Assembly: GCF_000003815.2 (NCBI RefSeq)
Contig: NC_049992.1
Coordinates: 8,034,976-8,098,975, forward strand
DNA: 64,000 nucleotides
Reading direction: 5' to 3'
From: Branchiostoma floridae
Taxonomy: Eukaryota > Chordata > Leptocardii > Amphioxiformes > Branchiostomatidae
Shown here piece by piece: positions 37,601 through 52,600 of the stretch. Within the stretch, counting starts at the first letter, position 1. Every line of letters starts with the position of its first letter. The notes beneath the pieces were generated by a model. The model was not told the DNA's origin. It saw only the letters and a list, made by a program, of their open reading frames with translations, and did no database searches. A program made the translations under genes and the position numbers.

Positions 37601-40600
37601 TCCTTTCTCCTCCTACCATGAAATTAAGTCCCTGCAGAGATCAATGAGTTTGGAAAGAATCTTGATACGTTGCTGGCCAGATCAAAATGACATTGCATAC
37701 ATCATGATACTGTATCACAATTCACATAAAACTTGCCAACAACATCCTAAGATACCTTCCATAGCTCTCTCTACCTGCCAGCTATATCTAAACAGAGCAA
37801 AAACCTGGCCTTTGATTATACACCCTGTCTGTCATGGTTACTTCAGATGGCCCCTGAGCGCCCTATGACAAAAAGCCGCAGGCTTCTGAGAGACTGATGG
37901 GTGAACATTAACGGCAGCGACTTCAAAAATGGAAAAATATTGATCCGGCCTTGCTTATCTCATACTTGCAGCAAGTTTTGCTTTGGAGTGCGGGCGCACT
38001 AATACTTCAATTTATCTTCAAGTTCATATCTCACTGTTGTCTTTGGGCAATTTTTCACATGTATAACCTAAGCTATTTATAGCTATTATACATCATATTC
38101 CTAGGGAGATGAAACCAGTGTTTTTGTATATAAAAAAGTTGCACAAAGGGAACTTCTGGTTTGTTGTGTGAGTATGGTAATACTTCTACAGATTTGAAAG
38201 TTCATATCTCACTGTTGTATTTGGCTATCTTTCATCACTTAGGCCACACCAATTTAACTTGTTGGTTCACAGATTTTGAAAAAATAACTTAAAATAAATA
38301 AGCTTTAACTGGAAAAACATAATGAAAACAAAGCCTGAGGACCAGGTGTATGCCTTGGTGCATTTAGGCCTAGGATTATGGAGTGAACATCGTCATATTC
38401 AAGTTTTCCTCCCGGCCTGTTGCATTTATGATGTCTGCTTGCTATAGTTTCACTTAGAAAATCCGTGAACCAACAAATTAAATTGGTGTGGCCTTATCCT
38501 GTACAATAAGTTATTCATTCTAAGCTGTTGTATATAACCTGGTCCAGTTTTAGTTTGATATGTAGATATAAGAATACTTCAATACACTCCAAGTTCATTT
38601 TTCACTGTTGTCTTGGGGCAATATTCTTCTTCCTATATCCTACACATTCATCATACTTGGCAAAGGCTACATTTTTATGTGAATTGTGCAAGTATCATAA
38701 AGCAATGTCTAAAGTTTGATATGTGGTTGTGCTTATACTTTTGAATCAATACTTACTGTTGCCTTTGGGCAATATCTCTGCATTTATTCCATATTGAAAG
38801 CTGGTATTAGTTTTTGTACATGATTCCATGAGGGATAAGACCCATCCAAGTATATTTATGTGATGCTTCACGATGACATACATTGTGTAAGTCCTGCTTT
38901 ATGTAGAAACCAGTTAAGGCTTGAAGCAAAGTTTTTTTTTGAGAACCAGCTGCACGAGTCATAAACATGATCAAGCATCAGTTTGAAACATTTAGTTAAC
39001 ATATGATAGTTGATATACTTATGAAAGAAAAATTGGGCAAACTTCCCAAATGAATGGTAAGGGAAATACTGGTACATTCAAATTATAATATTGGATTGTA
39101 AAAATGATTCATATTACATATATATCAATACTCAGACTTTGTGCAATTTGCTGACAGCTATGGGTGGTGCAACTATTTTTCTTCACAATTCATTTCTGCT
39201 TTTTTCATTGACTTAATCAATCAATGGCGTTGTATGTGGCGTAACTGGTAGAGTTGGGTTTGGAATCTAGACGTTCCAGGGTTCGATACTCGCCATGCCC
39301 CCGGCGTTGTGCCCTCAAGAAAGGCACTATACACAAATTTCCCTGACATTGAAATGACGCCCATCAAGTTTCAGTGGCTAATCTGCCGATATTGTGTCAA
39401 AAATATACTCGGATTTGGTGTGCCAATGTCCACACATGTACGTGTTAACATTTGCCACTAAGAACTGCATTTTTTTCTGCATGATTGTCTAGCAGTAGTT
39501 TGCATTCCAATTCCATGACTTCGTACAAAGCTTGGTATGCCAATGACCACATGTACACAATGTCATGTACGTGTCAACATTTGTCACTAAGAACCGTAAC
39601 TTAAAAAAAAATCCAATCCAACTCACCTCATCTCCAAAGTTTTTCTGGATGTCCTGGAGTAATTTGCGTTCCAGCTCCATAACCTCGTGCACGGCCGCTG
39701 CCTTCGGTCGCACCTCCAGCATGTCCTCGCTGGCCCAGGGGAGTGTCAGGAAGTAGTCCACGTTCTGGGTCATCATGGGATCAGTCGGGTAGAAGATCAG
39801 GTACGTGGCAGCGTTGCGCATCACGTTGGGATAGTCCTTCACTGTATGGTTGGAAGAAAAGGATAAGTTAAGTGTATTATAAGCAAAAACTTTTAAGGAG
39901 ACGGGTGCAATGGCCGAATGGGTAGAGTGTTTGCCTTGCATTTGGTAGGTCGTGAGTTTGATCGCCGGCCGTGTCATATATATTATTAAAACCTCCTTGG
40001 TCATACCAAAGACTTGCGTTCTCTGCTTAGCACTCAGCATTCAGGAAAGAGTATGGCAGATGAAAATATACCACTACCAGTTGACTAGCCCCTTGGTGTA
40101 GTGATTGTGCAAAGTTGTGTGGCCCATGGCTTCTGAACCGGAGACGGGTGACGCTCTATGCATCTAATAAATGCGCCCTCAAGTTGCAGGAAGGACTTTG
40201 ACTTGCAAAAACTTTTGCACTAGTTTCATTTTAGCATTTTTCGCAATGGCACTCGCACCTCAATGACAATCAAGAAGTTTGCCCAAAGGTTGTCAACAGT
40301 GTGATTTTGGCTCTCATCATGGATTGACATCTGGGATATTGAAAAATGCTGAAGGTGATATCATGTATCCCTCTGGTTAAACAAACAAACAAGTATGCAG
40401 TGAAGGCATCAATTTTTGTGAGCGGTAGGGAGGTGTGAATTTAACCTATTGAGACAATTATTCATTTTTCCTGTAATCAATGAGTTCTTTCAAAGCAAAA
40501 ATGATTTTCGAGCCTTTTGCAGTGGTCTTCAAATATTTCAAACACAAGAGTACATTTGCAATCCACATGAACCTTTTCACAAAGCAAAAATCTTTTTATA

Positions 40601-43600
40601 ATTCATTTTACCCCATTGACCTATAACATACAACTGACCCGGAAGTATGATTATTGTAAATCCATTTCATATTATAGTCGGTAATTGTAGCAGAAAGCTT
40701 TTGATTTTAGCAGTGTGAACAAGGTTCTAGCTGGCCTCAGCACAGCGATGATGAGATTTTAGCGGTTGAATAGTGACCAGTAAAGTTGCTAAAATTAAAT
40801 TAAACCTAACAAGTCAAGGAGAACAGTCACTGTTACAGTAATAGATTATTAAGATTGGGCTAAACTAATGGGTGAGTTATTTAACGTTCAAGCTAAAGTA
40901 TTTGGCACCAAAACTGCATTGGTTATGGGCTGTCTCCAGGACCCATCCTTTGGGCCATGGCCTAGAACGGAAATTTACTTGTTGGGACAGAAAATAATTT
41001 TACTCCATCCGTACCAGAAATGACATGAAACTGTTGAAAATGTTTTCATATGCATACAATGATATATTTTACCAGGAAAATCAGGAACATTGGCACCCAA
41101 ACAATGAGTTCAACAAAAAAAAATTCGAAGATGGAGACAGCCCTATCATATAGGGTTAGGCAGTAGAGAGAAGGTCGATATGATGGTAGCATAATGGGCA
41201 TCTATATGCAGTATCTATATAACGCTATAAACTTAACCGGTGATACACACCAAATCCTATAAAACTGCCTCATCGGAAATGGACTCGATAGTCTCGTAAG
41301 AGCTGCTTTTAAAGCATAACAAATTTTCATTAGTCATAAAATTGCCAATGATTCACTTCCATCATCTGACTGCCATGAAGTAAAGTTTATTCAGACCACG
41401 CTATCTCCCAATCAAAGTAGGTTCTAAATATTGGAATAAAAACAATTCCATTTGCGTTTGGTACAACAAACCCGATTGAATTTCTTTCTTTTATTTTAAA
41501 GGAGGATTTTATAATACTCATATAACAGCCACTGGTTCATAAACAAAATTTGAAAGTCAAGCTTATTTTGGAACTTCACCCCCCCCCCCCCATATTGCAT
41601 CACAATGGTATCACCCATATGCAATTGTAATGAAGTAGAAGAGCGGAAGGCTCCATTGTAATTCCTGCTCCGGGGGAGTTGGTGACGTGGGGCTGATTGA
41701 AGCACGGGGATGAACGAGGTCGGGACTGATCCAAGAGAGGACGGAGGCAGCCGTCCATTCGTTACAAGCTTCTGGCACAGGCAGCAAGGCTAGCTAGATT
41801 GGACGGTCTTTCTAACTGATGTGGGCGCCGCTCACTGATTGACTGAGGGAATTCTTCTCTAATCTCCGGTAGAGTTTCTTGAGAATATTGCTTTCTCAAG
41901 GAAATTGCTTTTCCTCAGCAGCAGTTTCTCAAAGTCAAGACGTCTGAGCAGCAAGGGAGTCGAACGTAGGAACAACATTTGAGCAGAGGTATGTGAGATT
42001 TTTTCCCTGCTTTTAGATTATTCCAAATTGGACCTTATCAGAAAAGGGATGCACACATAACCACACAATTTTACATTTGAAATATATAATTATTATGTCA
42101 CTTTAGAATTTCTTAAAATGTTGGTGTTTCAACAGTTTCTCTGGACATCAAACAAATTTTAAAGTAACAGCTTTCCTAGGTAGGCAGTACTATTATAATT
42201 TCAGCTTACTAAATCAACACAGCAGCAACAAAGGAATATCCTAGGTACTGTGAAAGTAAGGCTATGCCTGCTCCCATACAGACTAGACAGTATGTGGAAG
42301 CATACATGCATGTTTTCTAAAAGTGAGGAGGATGGTACCCAGGCTAACAAAAGAATAGTTTCCTTTCAAGCTGTGAGAAGATCTGGGTGCATCATTAAGC
42401 CTCTTTCTTTTTTGAACAAAGGATACAAAAGGAAGGGAAATTACCTTTCCATGGCACTGTGGTATGAATAGGTGATTAACGGTTCATCATTAGAACATTG
42501 ATTGGAAGGAAATCAAAACATCCTGTGCTTGTTGAGTAATGAGACGTGCTCTGTGTTTCGGTTGTAATTACTGTGACCGTTGTGGAAATGAAGGCAAGAA
42601 GGGTTCGTGAAAAAAGGAAATGAGAAAACAGTCCCTGAGGCCATCTTTTGCTCTGGTAAGGAAGATAATTTTTCCAATACAGAGCATTCGATTTTGTGTT
42701 ACTGGACGGGGTGGTAACCTAGATAATGTCATACCTGGGCCGCAAAAACGTTTCATACAGGTGTTCCGGACCGTGTGATAACTTTCGGTATCACCCGGGG
42801 TTCTAAGTTGTATCACACAGGCTTCCTTCGAGTAAATCGAACTATTTCTAAAGGGTCGAATACGGCACGGTTGACAATTCGAATACAGGATTCGGACGTT
42901 AGAATTGCTGTTGTTACAATCTTTTCTTCGAGGACACAAAATTTTCTCAACTTCTGGTGCATTTTGCATTAAAACATGTGTTTTCTAGGGTGGGTATGAC
43001 ATAAATAGAATACAACACAGTATATTCTGTATCTCCCTCGATCCCAGCCCTCCGGCGGTACAGATCACCCTCCGGCCCGATACGACCCATGGTCCAGTGA
43101 TCTGACCCATGGTCGGGCTGGTACCTTGGGTGATAAGGAATACACCGTGTTGTATTCTCCATGTATATGAATATACAACATAAACCTCTTCTGCATTAAA
43201 GAAGAAGTCATCTAAAACGCAGGTATCAAATGTAACCATTAAACCAAATCCTTTAAACAACACGGAGTACGACAATATGGTAACAGCCACTTTAACGCAG
43301 CAACCTAAGCCGGTAACAGGGTTTTAATTAGACCAATAGCACACACCCTCATCTCAAATGGCCCGAAACAAATACAAGGCATTCATCATCGATGTAATGT
43401 GTGGGCTCAGATGGAAGAGCAGCTCATGCTAACTGGCTTATTTGTCCCTCGTTAGAGGAAACCATCTCATTACCCATTTGTGTGGGATCAATTAGCGGAA
43501 GACGCATGGGTTCATGGAGTGATCGGTCCTGTCTCAATTACAGCCTTGCCGATTCTGATAGGGGTAAATATGAGTGTTGGAATACTACTGTTGGCTGCCA

Positions 43601-46600
43601 CACTTTCAGCAAGTCAGGTGCCAAAAATCATATAATTTTGCTGACCTTAAATTTTCAATCCTATTTGTTATCTTTCTTAATTTGTTAACAATCATATTCG
43701 AATAGTTAGATTCTTTCAACATACTAAATTGCCTGTACATGTACTACGCATTTCATCAATATGACATGAAATTTTTCAAATTGGGTTTCCTGAAGCAGTG
43801 TCTTTTAGAAAGTCTATTGAAAACAAAAAGCAATATGCATCATGAGATGGAACAAAATGCAGCACAGGTGCCATAGAGTCAATATATCAAGCTGGTTAAC
43901 ATTAAATGTTCAACTTTTCACATGCAAACAAAGGCAGCAAAAGTGTACATTACTATAGGAAAGTGTACATTATTAGGAAAGTATTCATAATTTGATAAAC
44001 AAGGACTGTCTTCGACTGTTGCTGCCAAAATATGAAAAGTGGAAATGCAAGAACGAAGAAGCAAAATTAGTGTGGCCATTGTAAGGGAATTTTACGACCA
44101 TAAAGCTGTTTTTGCAGAATCGGCAAACCTATCAAGCGGACCACGGAGGTCAAATAAAGTGCAGCATGTTTTAAACATTGAGTCGATAATTGCCACCAGA
44201 TTAAAGGCTTCTGTCTTCTCACTTATTCATTACGGTGTCATTTATAAGGTGGATAAGCCGTGCATCCGGCAAAGGAAGCCTGATTGAGCCTGCTGATCAT
44301 TAGTAGTGGATGAAGTGCACCAATGGGAATTGAAGTAGCGAGCCAGCAGTAATTGTGCATATATCATGATGTAGTTGCTAGCGACACTCTAGTCTTGGAG
44401 ATAGCGCTAGGGTGGCTGAAGGAGAAAAAGTAGGACTACAGTTTTAAAGGAGTTCTGTATATGTCACAGCTGTTGACCAATCCCAGCTTTCCATTAGAAT
44501 GGACTGTTTAACCAATAATCGAGTGGCTGCACTCGGTCAAATTTTGCATTTCTTAAGTTTTTGCCAAGTTTACATCATGTTTTGAGCACAGTGTTTATGA
44601 CTATATGACACCAGTCTATAACAAAGAAACAGATTTAAGACAATTAGTAAAAAAATTTTCAAACACAATCTCTTACTTTGCCATTTATTCATCCGTTGTC
44701 GAGATCGAATTGTATTATTTTGAATGTTGTTTACCTGGATGTCTAACCTTCATAAACGTTTACTAAGTAGAAAACATTATTTTTAACCTACAAGGAGAAA
44801 GTACATGCAAAACTCTAATAGGAAACAAAATCTACCTGACCTGATATGACTTACACTTAAACAGTTACACCCTTTTCCAAGAAGCCCCTTAAACATTGCC
44901 TATCAAATATTCATGTAGAGCAACCATGCGTGTTCTTCATGGGGTTGGTTACATTACTCCATCTGTCATCCATGTCAACATCACTACCATATCAAATTCT
45001 AACCGTAGGCATCTCCAATTTCATACCTTGCTGGTTAGGATAAAGGGAAATCCTTTTCCCAAAATAGATTATGCTTTCGATGAAATTTTCATACGTAAAA
45101 CACCAGTTACGGTATCCGTGAAGCCTTTTCCCAAAATAGATTATGCTTTCGATGAAACTTTCATATGTAAAACACCAGTTACGGTATCCGTGAAGCCTTT
45201 TCCCAAAATAGATTATGCTTTCGATGAAACTTTCATACGTAAAACACCAGTTACGGTATCTGTGAAGCCTTTTCCCAAAATAGATTATGCTTTCGATGAA
45301 ACTTTCATATGTAAAACACCAGTTACGGTATCTGTGAAGCCTTTTCCCAAAATAGATTATGCTTTCAATGAAACTTTCATATGTAAAACACCAGTTACGG
45401 TATCCGTGAAGCCTTTTCCCAAAATAGATTATGCTTTCGATGAAACTTTCATAAGTAAAACATCAGTTACAATATCTGTGAAGCCTGAATGACCAGCCCG
45501 ACAAAAAACAACTTGTTTCAAAGAATCTATCCACATAGTATGATTACTATCCACATAGCCATTGTTTTTAGTACCATGGACATGACCATGTATTCTTTCT
45601 TTGGTATAAAAAATTCTTCTTATTTCAAAGCATCCATATCTATGCACAGCTTTACTCTGATACATGCAAGTAATTGCCTCAGATATGGCCAGTCCCTTCT
45701 TTCTTTGCCATGTTTAGTCACTTTGCCATGAAAAGCCCTATTTGTTTAAAAGCATCTATTCAAAGTTTGGCTCAGATCCATTCTGGTTAGCAGAAATTGC
45801 TTCAGTACTAGGAACATGGCCAGGTCTTTCTTTATTGCCAAGTTTCCTTTTTTTAGTTGTCATGTTTCAAAGCATTCATCTATACACAGATTTGCTCTCA
45901 ATTCACACAAGGCAGCAACAATAGCTTTAGAACCATGGACAGTACCATGTTTTTTTAAACTTTTGCTTTAAAAAAAATCTTGTTTGTTTCTTGGCTCTGG
46001 CCCACAAAGTTTGGCAGCAATTGTTTAAGACATGGCCAGGTCTTTTTTCCTCTCCATGTTTCAAATAATTCACCTATGCAAAGCTTGGGCCTAGCAAAAT
46101 GCTGTGTTTTCAGTCACAGTCCTGGCAACAATAGGGTCAGTTGGTAGGGATTCTTTCTCTTTTATTTTAGATCTATAGAAGTGATCTGACAAAGACAGAT
46201 TAGCACTGTAAAACTTAAATGCATTAGACACTGATATTCTAAATATCAAATTGTAATTATACAGATGAAATGCAAGGTTTTCAAGTCAAACCAGCAGTGA
46301 CACACTTAACATGTTTGCAAATCATACTAAAAGGAACCTACTTCAGAAACTTACAATGGGATAAATTTTGCTGAGTTTACATTAAGACACGTGAGGAATA
46401 GGAAGAACCTGTACTGAGAAGATTGAATCCCTCCACTATATAACTTTACTACAACCCTCTTTGGCAGTAATGGTTCTTCCAAAGCATTGATGAAATCCCA
46501 TAACAGTTCAGACTTGCAAAATTCAATCTAGTTTCCAATGACTTCCTGCACCCAGAGGAAATGGAAAGCAACATCCAATTCAGCACCATAGACATGCCCA

Positions 46601-49600
46601 GAGCTATGCTGTATTTGCTAAAGCTAAAGTTGCCATGCATCACATTGCAGGGTTCTAGCCAGCTTGAATTTTTTTCCGTCAGCCAATTCCCATTGTCGCG
46701 AAAACACTATTCCAGGAGTTAGAGAGACTGAACTGAGACCTTGAAAACGGATTTTAATGAGATTTAATATCGTATGTGAAAGGGCACCGCCACACATTGT
46801 CAACAATCATAAGTTACATAACAATAGCAAAATAAACAGTGTGTGGCTTTTACGGCCGTGGACAGTGTCCCCAAGCCGCCTGTAGCTTCCACCAAGGAGC
46901 TTTTATCAGATTTTTGTCCGTCAAGGTTGACGGATTGGTTTTGAAATTTTTCCGCCACACGCAGCAAATTTCTGTCAACTGACGGAAAAACGGACGCTGG
47001 CTAGAGCCCTGATCACATTATGATTCGTAGGCCTGGCACCCATCTCAGTGTTTAAGCCCTGGGGTCACACATATATATATATATTGTCACTACAGCAGGG
47101 GGCCAGTCCACTGGTAGTGAAGTGTGTTTAGCTTCCATACTCTTCCTCTTTGCAGAGAAAGAAGTATGTACCATTTTTAAGAGTCTTTGGTATGACCCGG
47201 CTACAACATCCAGTCTTCCTTGGTGGTCTCCCATCCAAGTACTGTCTGGACTGCATGTTGCTTAACTTCTGAGATCAATGGATCGGGTGTACCAACGAGC
47301 CACTGCTGTATTTGTTAGGTTGTTGAACCTAGGCTGGACAAGAAAGTACTTTTTAATCCATGAGAAAAGACAGCATGCCCTTTCCTATAAAGACTCCAGG
47401 ACACTTTTATTGCAGGGATCATGAACGTACTTGAAATATGCCTGCACCACAATATCCTCAGTTTAAGCTGTCCTCAGATCTGTTTTATTGCTTACGCAAA
47501 TATCAATATATAGATCATTGCATTGCATCCTGCAGATACGCATGCACTACACTCCCCTTCTGTTCTCAGTGTGATTGATGTGTTTTTCCATACAGGCGGA
47601 ACGCTTCATCGGCCGCCGCCACATCCTGACACGCTCCCTAACTGATGAATGAATGGGCCCAGTAATCGCTGGAGCACCAGAACAGATCATTATCCCTATT
47701 GGAGAACGTTTCCACAGACTGCTCTGCAAAATTGCGATTTGAAAGGGGAAAGATTCCATGAAGTCTCATCTTCCAGGGACCACAATGTGGTGAGCTCTAA
47801 TGCACAAAAGGATCAACAAGACAGTGGGAAGAGCTGTTCAAAGGAAAGAAGACAATCTTGTTTTCTTCTTCAACGGCACTGCCACAAAGAAATGCAGAAA
47901 CAACTTGCCTGACAGAGAAATGCAATGGTGAGTGTGAGCAACTGTTCCAAGGAATGTGGACCCTTCTAGCCATCTTCAAGACACCAAATTCAAGACACGA
48001 TTCAAGCAGCAGGACTATACAAGCAGCTCGCATTTCCCTGTCCTGAGCAGCAAGACTAACGTCTACAGTATAACATTGAGGAAACAGTAGAAAAACAAGA
48101 GCAGTTGAAATACAGTCTCCACCACATGGAAAACCAGCAAAGCTGTGAGTTGTTGTGAGACTTTTTGATAAAAACATGGCGATGTTGTTTGGGACCAGCA
48201 TCTTGCTGACTACCCTGACTGTGATGCACTGTCTGCCATGTGTCACCCCGGCCAGGGTGTCTTTAGAAGATCTCAGGAGGGTCATCAAGGAGGTGAAGAA
48301 GCTAGAGTCCCGTGCTGACAATAACTCTGTACAGATACAGAAGCTGTTTAACTCTTACACTGGGGACACAAGAAAGGTAAGTTTTGTAGCTTATAGCTTC
48401 GTTAACGTTTGGTTAGACATACACAAAAAAAAACAGTGAAGTTTTATTGACTGTTGTTTTGAACCTAACAAAAGTGTGGTGGGTTCTTTAAGTTTGACGT
48501 GCTTGATGTTTATATAAATATTCTCCCTCTTTTCAAAAACAGGGAGAATGACTCTAGTAGCAGGAGCTACGTACTTGGTTTCATATGAGTAGAGTAAAGA
48601 AATAGATCTAGATGCAATAGCCAGAATGTTGTGCATTTCCTAAGGGCACAACATTGTGGCCTGCTAGGGTTTTACAACTAAACCACAACTTAGACCACTT
48701 TGCCACCTTAAAACACATAAAAAAGAAATCCCTCCACTTCCTAACTTAACGACTTTTCTCTTGGCAGCTATAGTTTAAAATGAAATTGATTTAATTAATA
48801 AAGAAAGAAAAACTATCAAATAGCTGGAGAATAAAGAATATTTCAAGTGAATCTTCTCTAAGCATGCTCCCAGAGAAGGTTTAACAATTTTTTATTATTA
48901 GTGAAATAGGATGTTTGTAAAATGACATGTTTCAGTCTATAAAAGCATTGGAATGATGGTAAATGATGAGAGGTTGCATGCTGTTGCTAGTGTGTTCAAC
49001 TGATAACAACTTTACAGGTACATTTGTGTGCAGTCAAACGTACAATACATGTTGCAACAGACACTTCCTTCCCAAATGATATCCCTTTATCACACAACCG
49101 ATGCCTAAGGGTCAAAAGTATAAAATTTGCACGTAAATGTTCCATAGTTTACTGTTATTGTTCTGCCTGAATGGCTCTATAACTGATGCTTCATTGTAAA
49201 GGGGAGCAAATCAATAATGAAGCTACTGAAGTTTCAGTGAATAATTCAGCTGCAAGAAATGATGAGGTGTTGTTCTGAATTCTCTATGCAATATACGATG
49301 CCCTCAGAATTTTCCAAGTACAGTTTAAGATATCGACTTTTTTGGTCTGCAACAGATCCTACAATCAGACCTTTAATTAATTGTACTGAATATCATTACC
49401 AGGTTGTATATCAAATTAGCATCCACTTGCTACAGATAGCTCAATATAACGTTTTGTAGATTTATCCATCAAAACTTTTTTGTTTGGCAATCCAGATTCT
49501 GTGCTTTTTTCTATGGATGAGACGATAAAGTAAAATTGGAGTACCTTTTGCTGCTGAGGTTTTTTTGATAGATTCTTCATAAGGATTTGGTTATTTTCTA

Positions 49601-52600
49601 TAACTAGAAGGCATAGCTAGGTTATTGATCCATTCCAACATTATTGTGCCTTATCTACAATGCAATAATACCTGGCTCTTCTCCAAAGCCCTCACCATTG
49701 ACTGTGCTGCTGCTATTCAGACAGTACATCAAAGCACTTTGGAGCAGTTTAGTGATACAAAACAGTTGGCATACCTTATTGATTGGGTTACAAATAACAG
49801 ATAAAGAGGGGAAAACTGAAGGGGGTCCTAAATTGCAGGTAATTCAGAGGTAATTACAAGGATTTCTTTTGACAAGTCAACAGAAATATTGGGAGCCGAT
49901 TTACGAGGTAACGAGACACTTGTCAAACTGTGCAAAGAGTCTTGAATAAAAGTATTGGGCCATAGGGTATTTGGATGACAAAATCGAGAAAAGTTCTCCT
50001 CAGGGTTGTAGCCAGCCTGAAATCATTTCCTGTCCCCTTGATTTTAAATCCTGTAGGCGCAATGTTCCTAGGGGGATCCGGGGGCATACTCCCCAGAAAA
50101 TGTTGAAATCTAGCCCCTTTGAAACACCTATTTCCTGCATATTGAGCTGTAAATTTTGCTGAGAGCTGTTCAACGGCATCTGGTGAAAAATTACACAAGG
50201 GAGACAGTAGTTTGCTAGTAACTGATACTGAACCCCCTCTAGTATATATCAAATCCCTCAGAAATGTGATGGTCAGGATTTCCCATTGATTAAGACCTAT
50301 CTATGTGTTCACCATGTTCTAATCAATTTTGTCGACAGCAGACTTACTTAACCCAAAGTATTTAATTTTCTAGAACTTATTGAAAGGGCTTCTGTGAAAG
50401 AAAACCTGTAAAAACTATGACATGCCTGTACGTCTAAATGCGTATTCAATTCACTGCTAAAGACAATGTTGACGAATGTTGAGAAATAGAGGCATTCTGT
50501 ATATCTTACAGAAAACATTTCTTACTTCATAAAAAGACCTTTAAGTATTGTGTGAAAAATTCACATGTTCCCATTGAACGTAGAAGAAGATGAAAGATAT
50601 TGTTTTAACCATAATTATTCTATAAATCTATTAAGCTTCTCAGTAATTTTATTTTGCAGTAGGCCCTAGGGGGTTACAGGAGGCTTTTGCGGTGTCTGAA
50701 GTTTGCCGTTAAAACAATCCTGTATTACAGCTACTGTATCAATACAAAATACATATTACTATTCACTGTGTTATGACTGCATTGGTAAAACGTCACCCAA
50801 AAAAACTTGAAAAATAAAATCACCACAACTAAGCTAGTTTCTAGAACAGAAGCTGCAGTTCTTGCTTGTCATGGTGGTCACAATTTTCACCGCAACAGCC
50901 GTACCACAGGCATGAATTTCACGTTGAGCCTGATTGATTTAAAAGGGCTATGATCGCATCTGCTAGGTCACCTAGTGCTGCTCCAACATGCAATTTTCCC
51001 CTTGGCTTGCATTCTGAATTCCCCAATTTCACCCTGAAGACATGTACATGTACAAGTGATGAAGTGAGAGAACAGTTCTTTTGGAATGATTGATTTGATC
51101 ACCTGGGGAAGCTGAGCTTATGGAACATATAGAATCCACAACAGAGTTTGAAAAACCGATCTTAGAATTCTAAAGATCGCAAGCAAAACTCAGCCTGGTA
51201 TTCCTATCTCCTCTATAGAACTGTAGTTGCCATATCCAGTACAAATTGCCCTGCCCTGCCCTCCACCTGGAAAATAGGGTTCTTTGAAAGGGCCCCAGTA
51301 GATAAATCCAGATGGATACCAGGCCAGGTAAGAATATAGACATTGTCAACTAAAATCACAATTTAGCTTTTATCAGTGTACTACATTTTGTATATGTGTA
51401 TAAAGCTTCCAGGTCGTAGAAGCGAGAATTAGCAACAAAAGAAAAGTATTTCATACCCTCCATACTAGACCTGACAAAATCACATATACAATTTCGACCT
51501 CTGCTCTTTCAGTCTTTCTGGACAACGAGCTCTGTAAATATTTTGACTACCTATCGTTTACAGCTTTGTGATGTGAAGAGTGAAATTGCTCAAGCCTTAA
51601 CTGCCAATCATTAAGCTGCAGGGAACTGGAGAGGGTCTGTAAGCTGGCATTCTAAAATTTTATCTAATACATGTAGTATATGTGTAGCTAACATTGTACT
51701 AGGGCTGGGTATCGGTACAGCGTACCGGTACAAAACCGGTTTTTCTTATTGGACCGGTCCAGAAAAACCGGACCTGAAAAAATTAGGTGGACCGGATGTT
51801 GGACCGATTAGAAAATTACTGTAAATGCAGAAATATTTGCGGTGGATTAATATTCGCGGTTTTCGCGGCGGCCGCTTCACCGCGAAATTAAATCCACCGC
51901 GAATATTTCGTCTGCTGGCGCCGCCTAAGGTGCCCCTTTTCCGCTCCATGTACATACTACTACTGTCTTTGTCACTGTATAATGAAATGTTTGACATACT
52001 TACTTCGGTGAAGTCTTGACTGAAGACACACATGTAATTTTTTCATATCACCATGATACAAAGGTCGTACTACTGTATACTTTTACGTATTGAGAGGGTA
52101 GATACGATTAGATCAGTAACAGTGGCTCACGCAAGAACAAGTCAAAAGCACGGAAACTGTTCTATCCGTCTGTATAGGACCCTTACCGGGTAACCAGCAA
52201 GTGTTTTCCGACTGGCGGTTTGTAGAGGCGCCGGGTTTTACACGGCAGTTTGTGACTACAGTGCAGTGCTGAAAATGCATTGAATTTCGCGGGATGGCGC
52301 TACCGCGAAATTAAATCCACCGCGAAATGTCCATTTTGCCGCTACCGCGAAATTAAATCCCCGCGAAATTAAATGCATTTACAGTAACATATTATTTTAT
52401 CAGGCATTCACACGTTTTGGCGCTTGCAGGTGGAAGAAAATAACAAAAGCGAAGTAGAATAGAGTTTATAGTAATTTCTACCAGGTTTTATAGCCAATCG
52501 TACAGGTGCAGCTAGCGTTGTAGGATTTTAAAGGGCCAATGTAAGTCTAATACTCCACCAAACAGATTTCTTTGTAGTGAAATGGACCATTCGTATGAGT

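Noticed and set aside
39235-39300. Possible tRNA gene (A and B boxes at tRNA spacing)
   Set aside because: It has no complete cloverleaf, and the same head and trailing body occur at 58500, so it is a SINE.
42568-42969. 133-codon minus-strand frame in the hydroxylase intron
   Set aside because: No similarity to any family I know and no splice logic with neighbours; the composition is intronic.
47190-47297. Possible 5S rRNA gene on the minus strand
   Set aside because: It is diverged in the stems, lacks the 5' third, and is fused to a SINE body with a TA tail, so it is a 5S-derived SINE and not a working gene.
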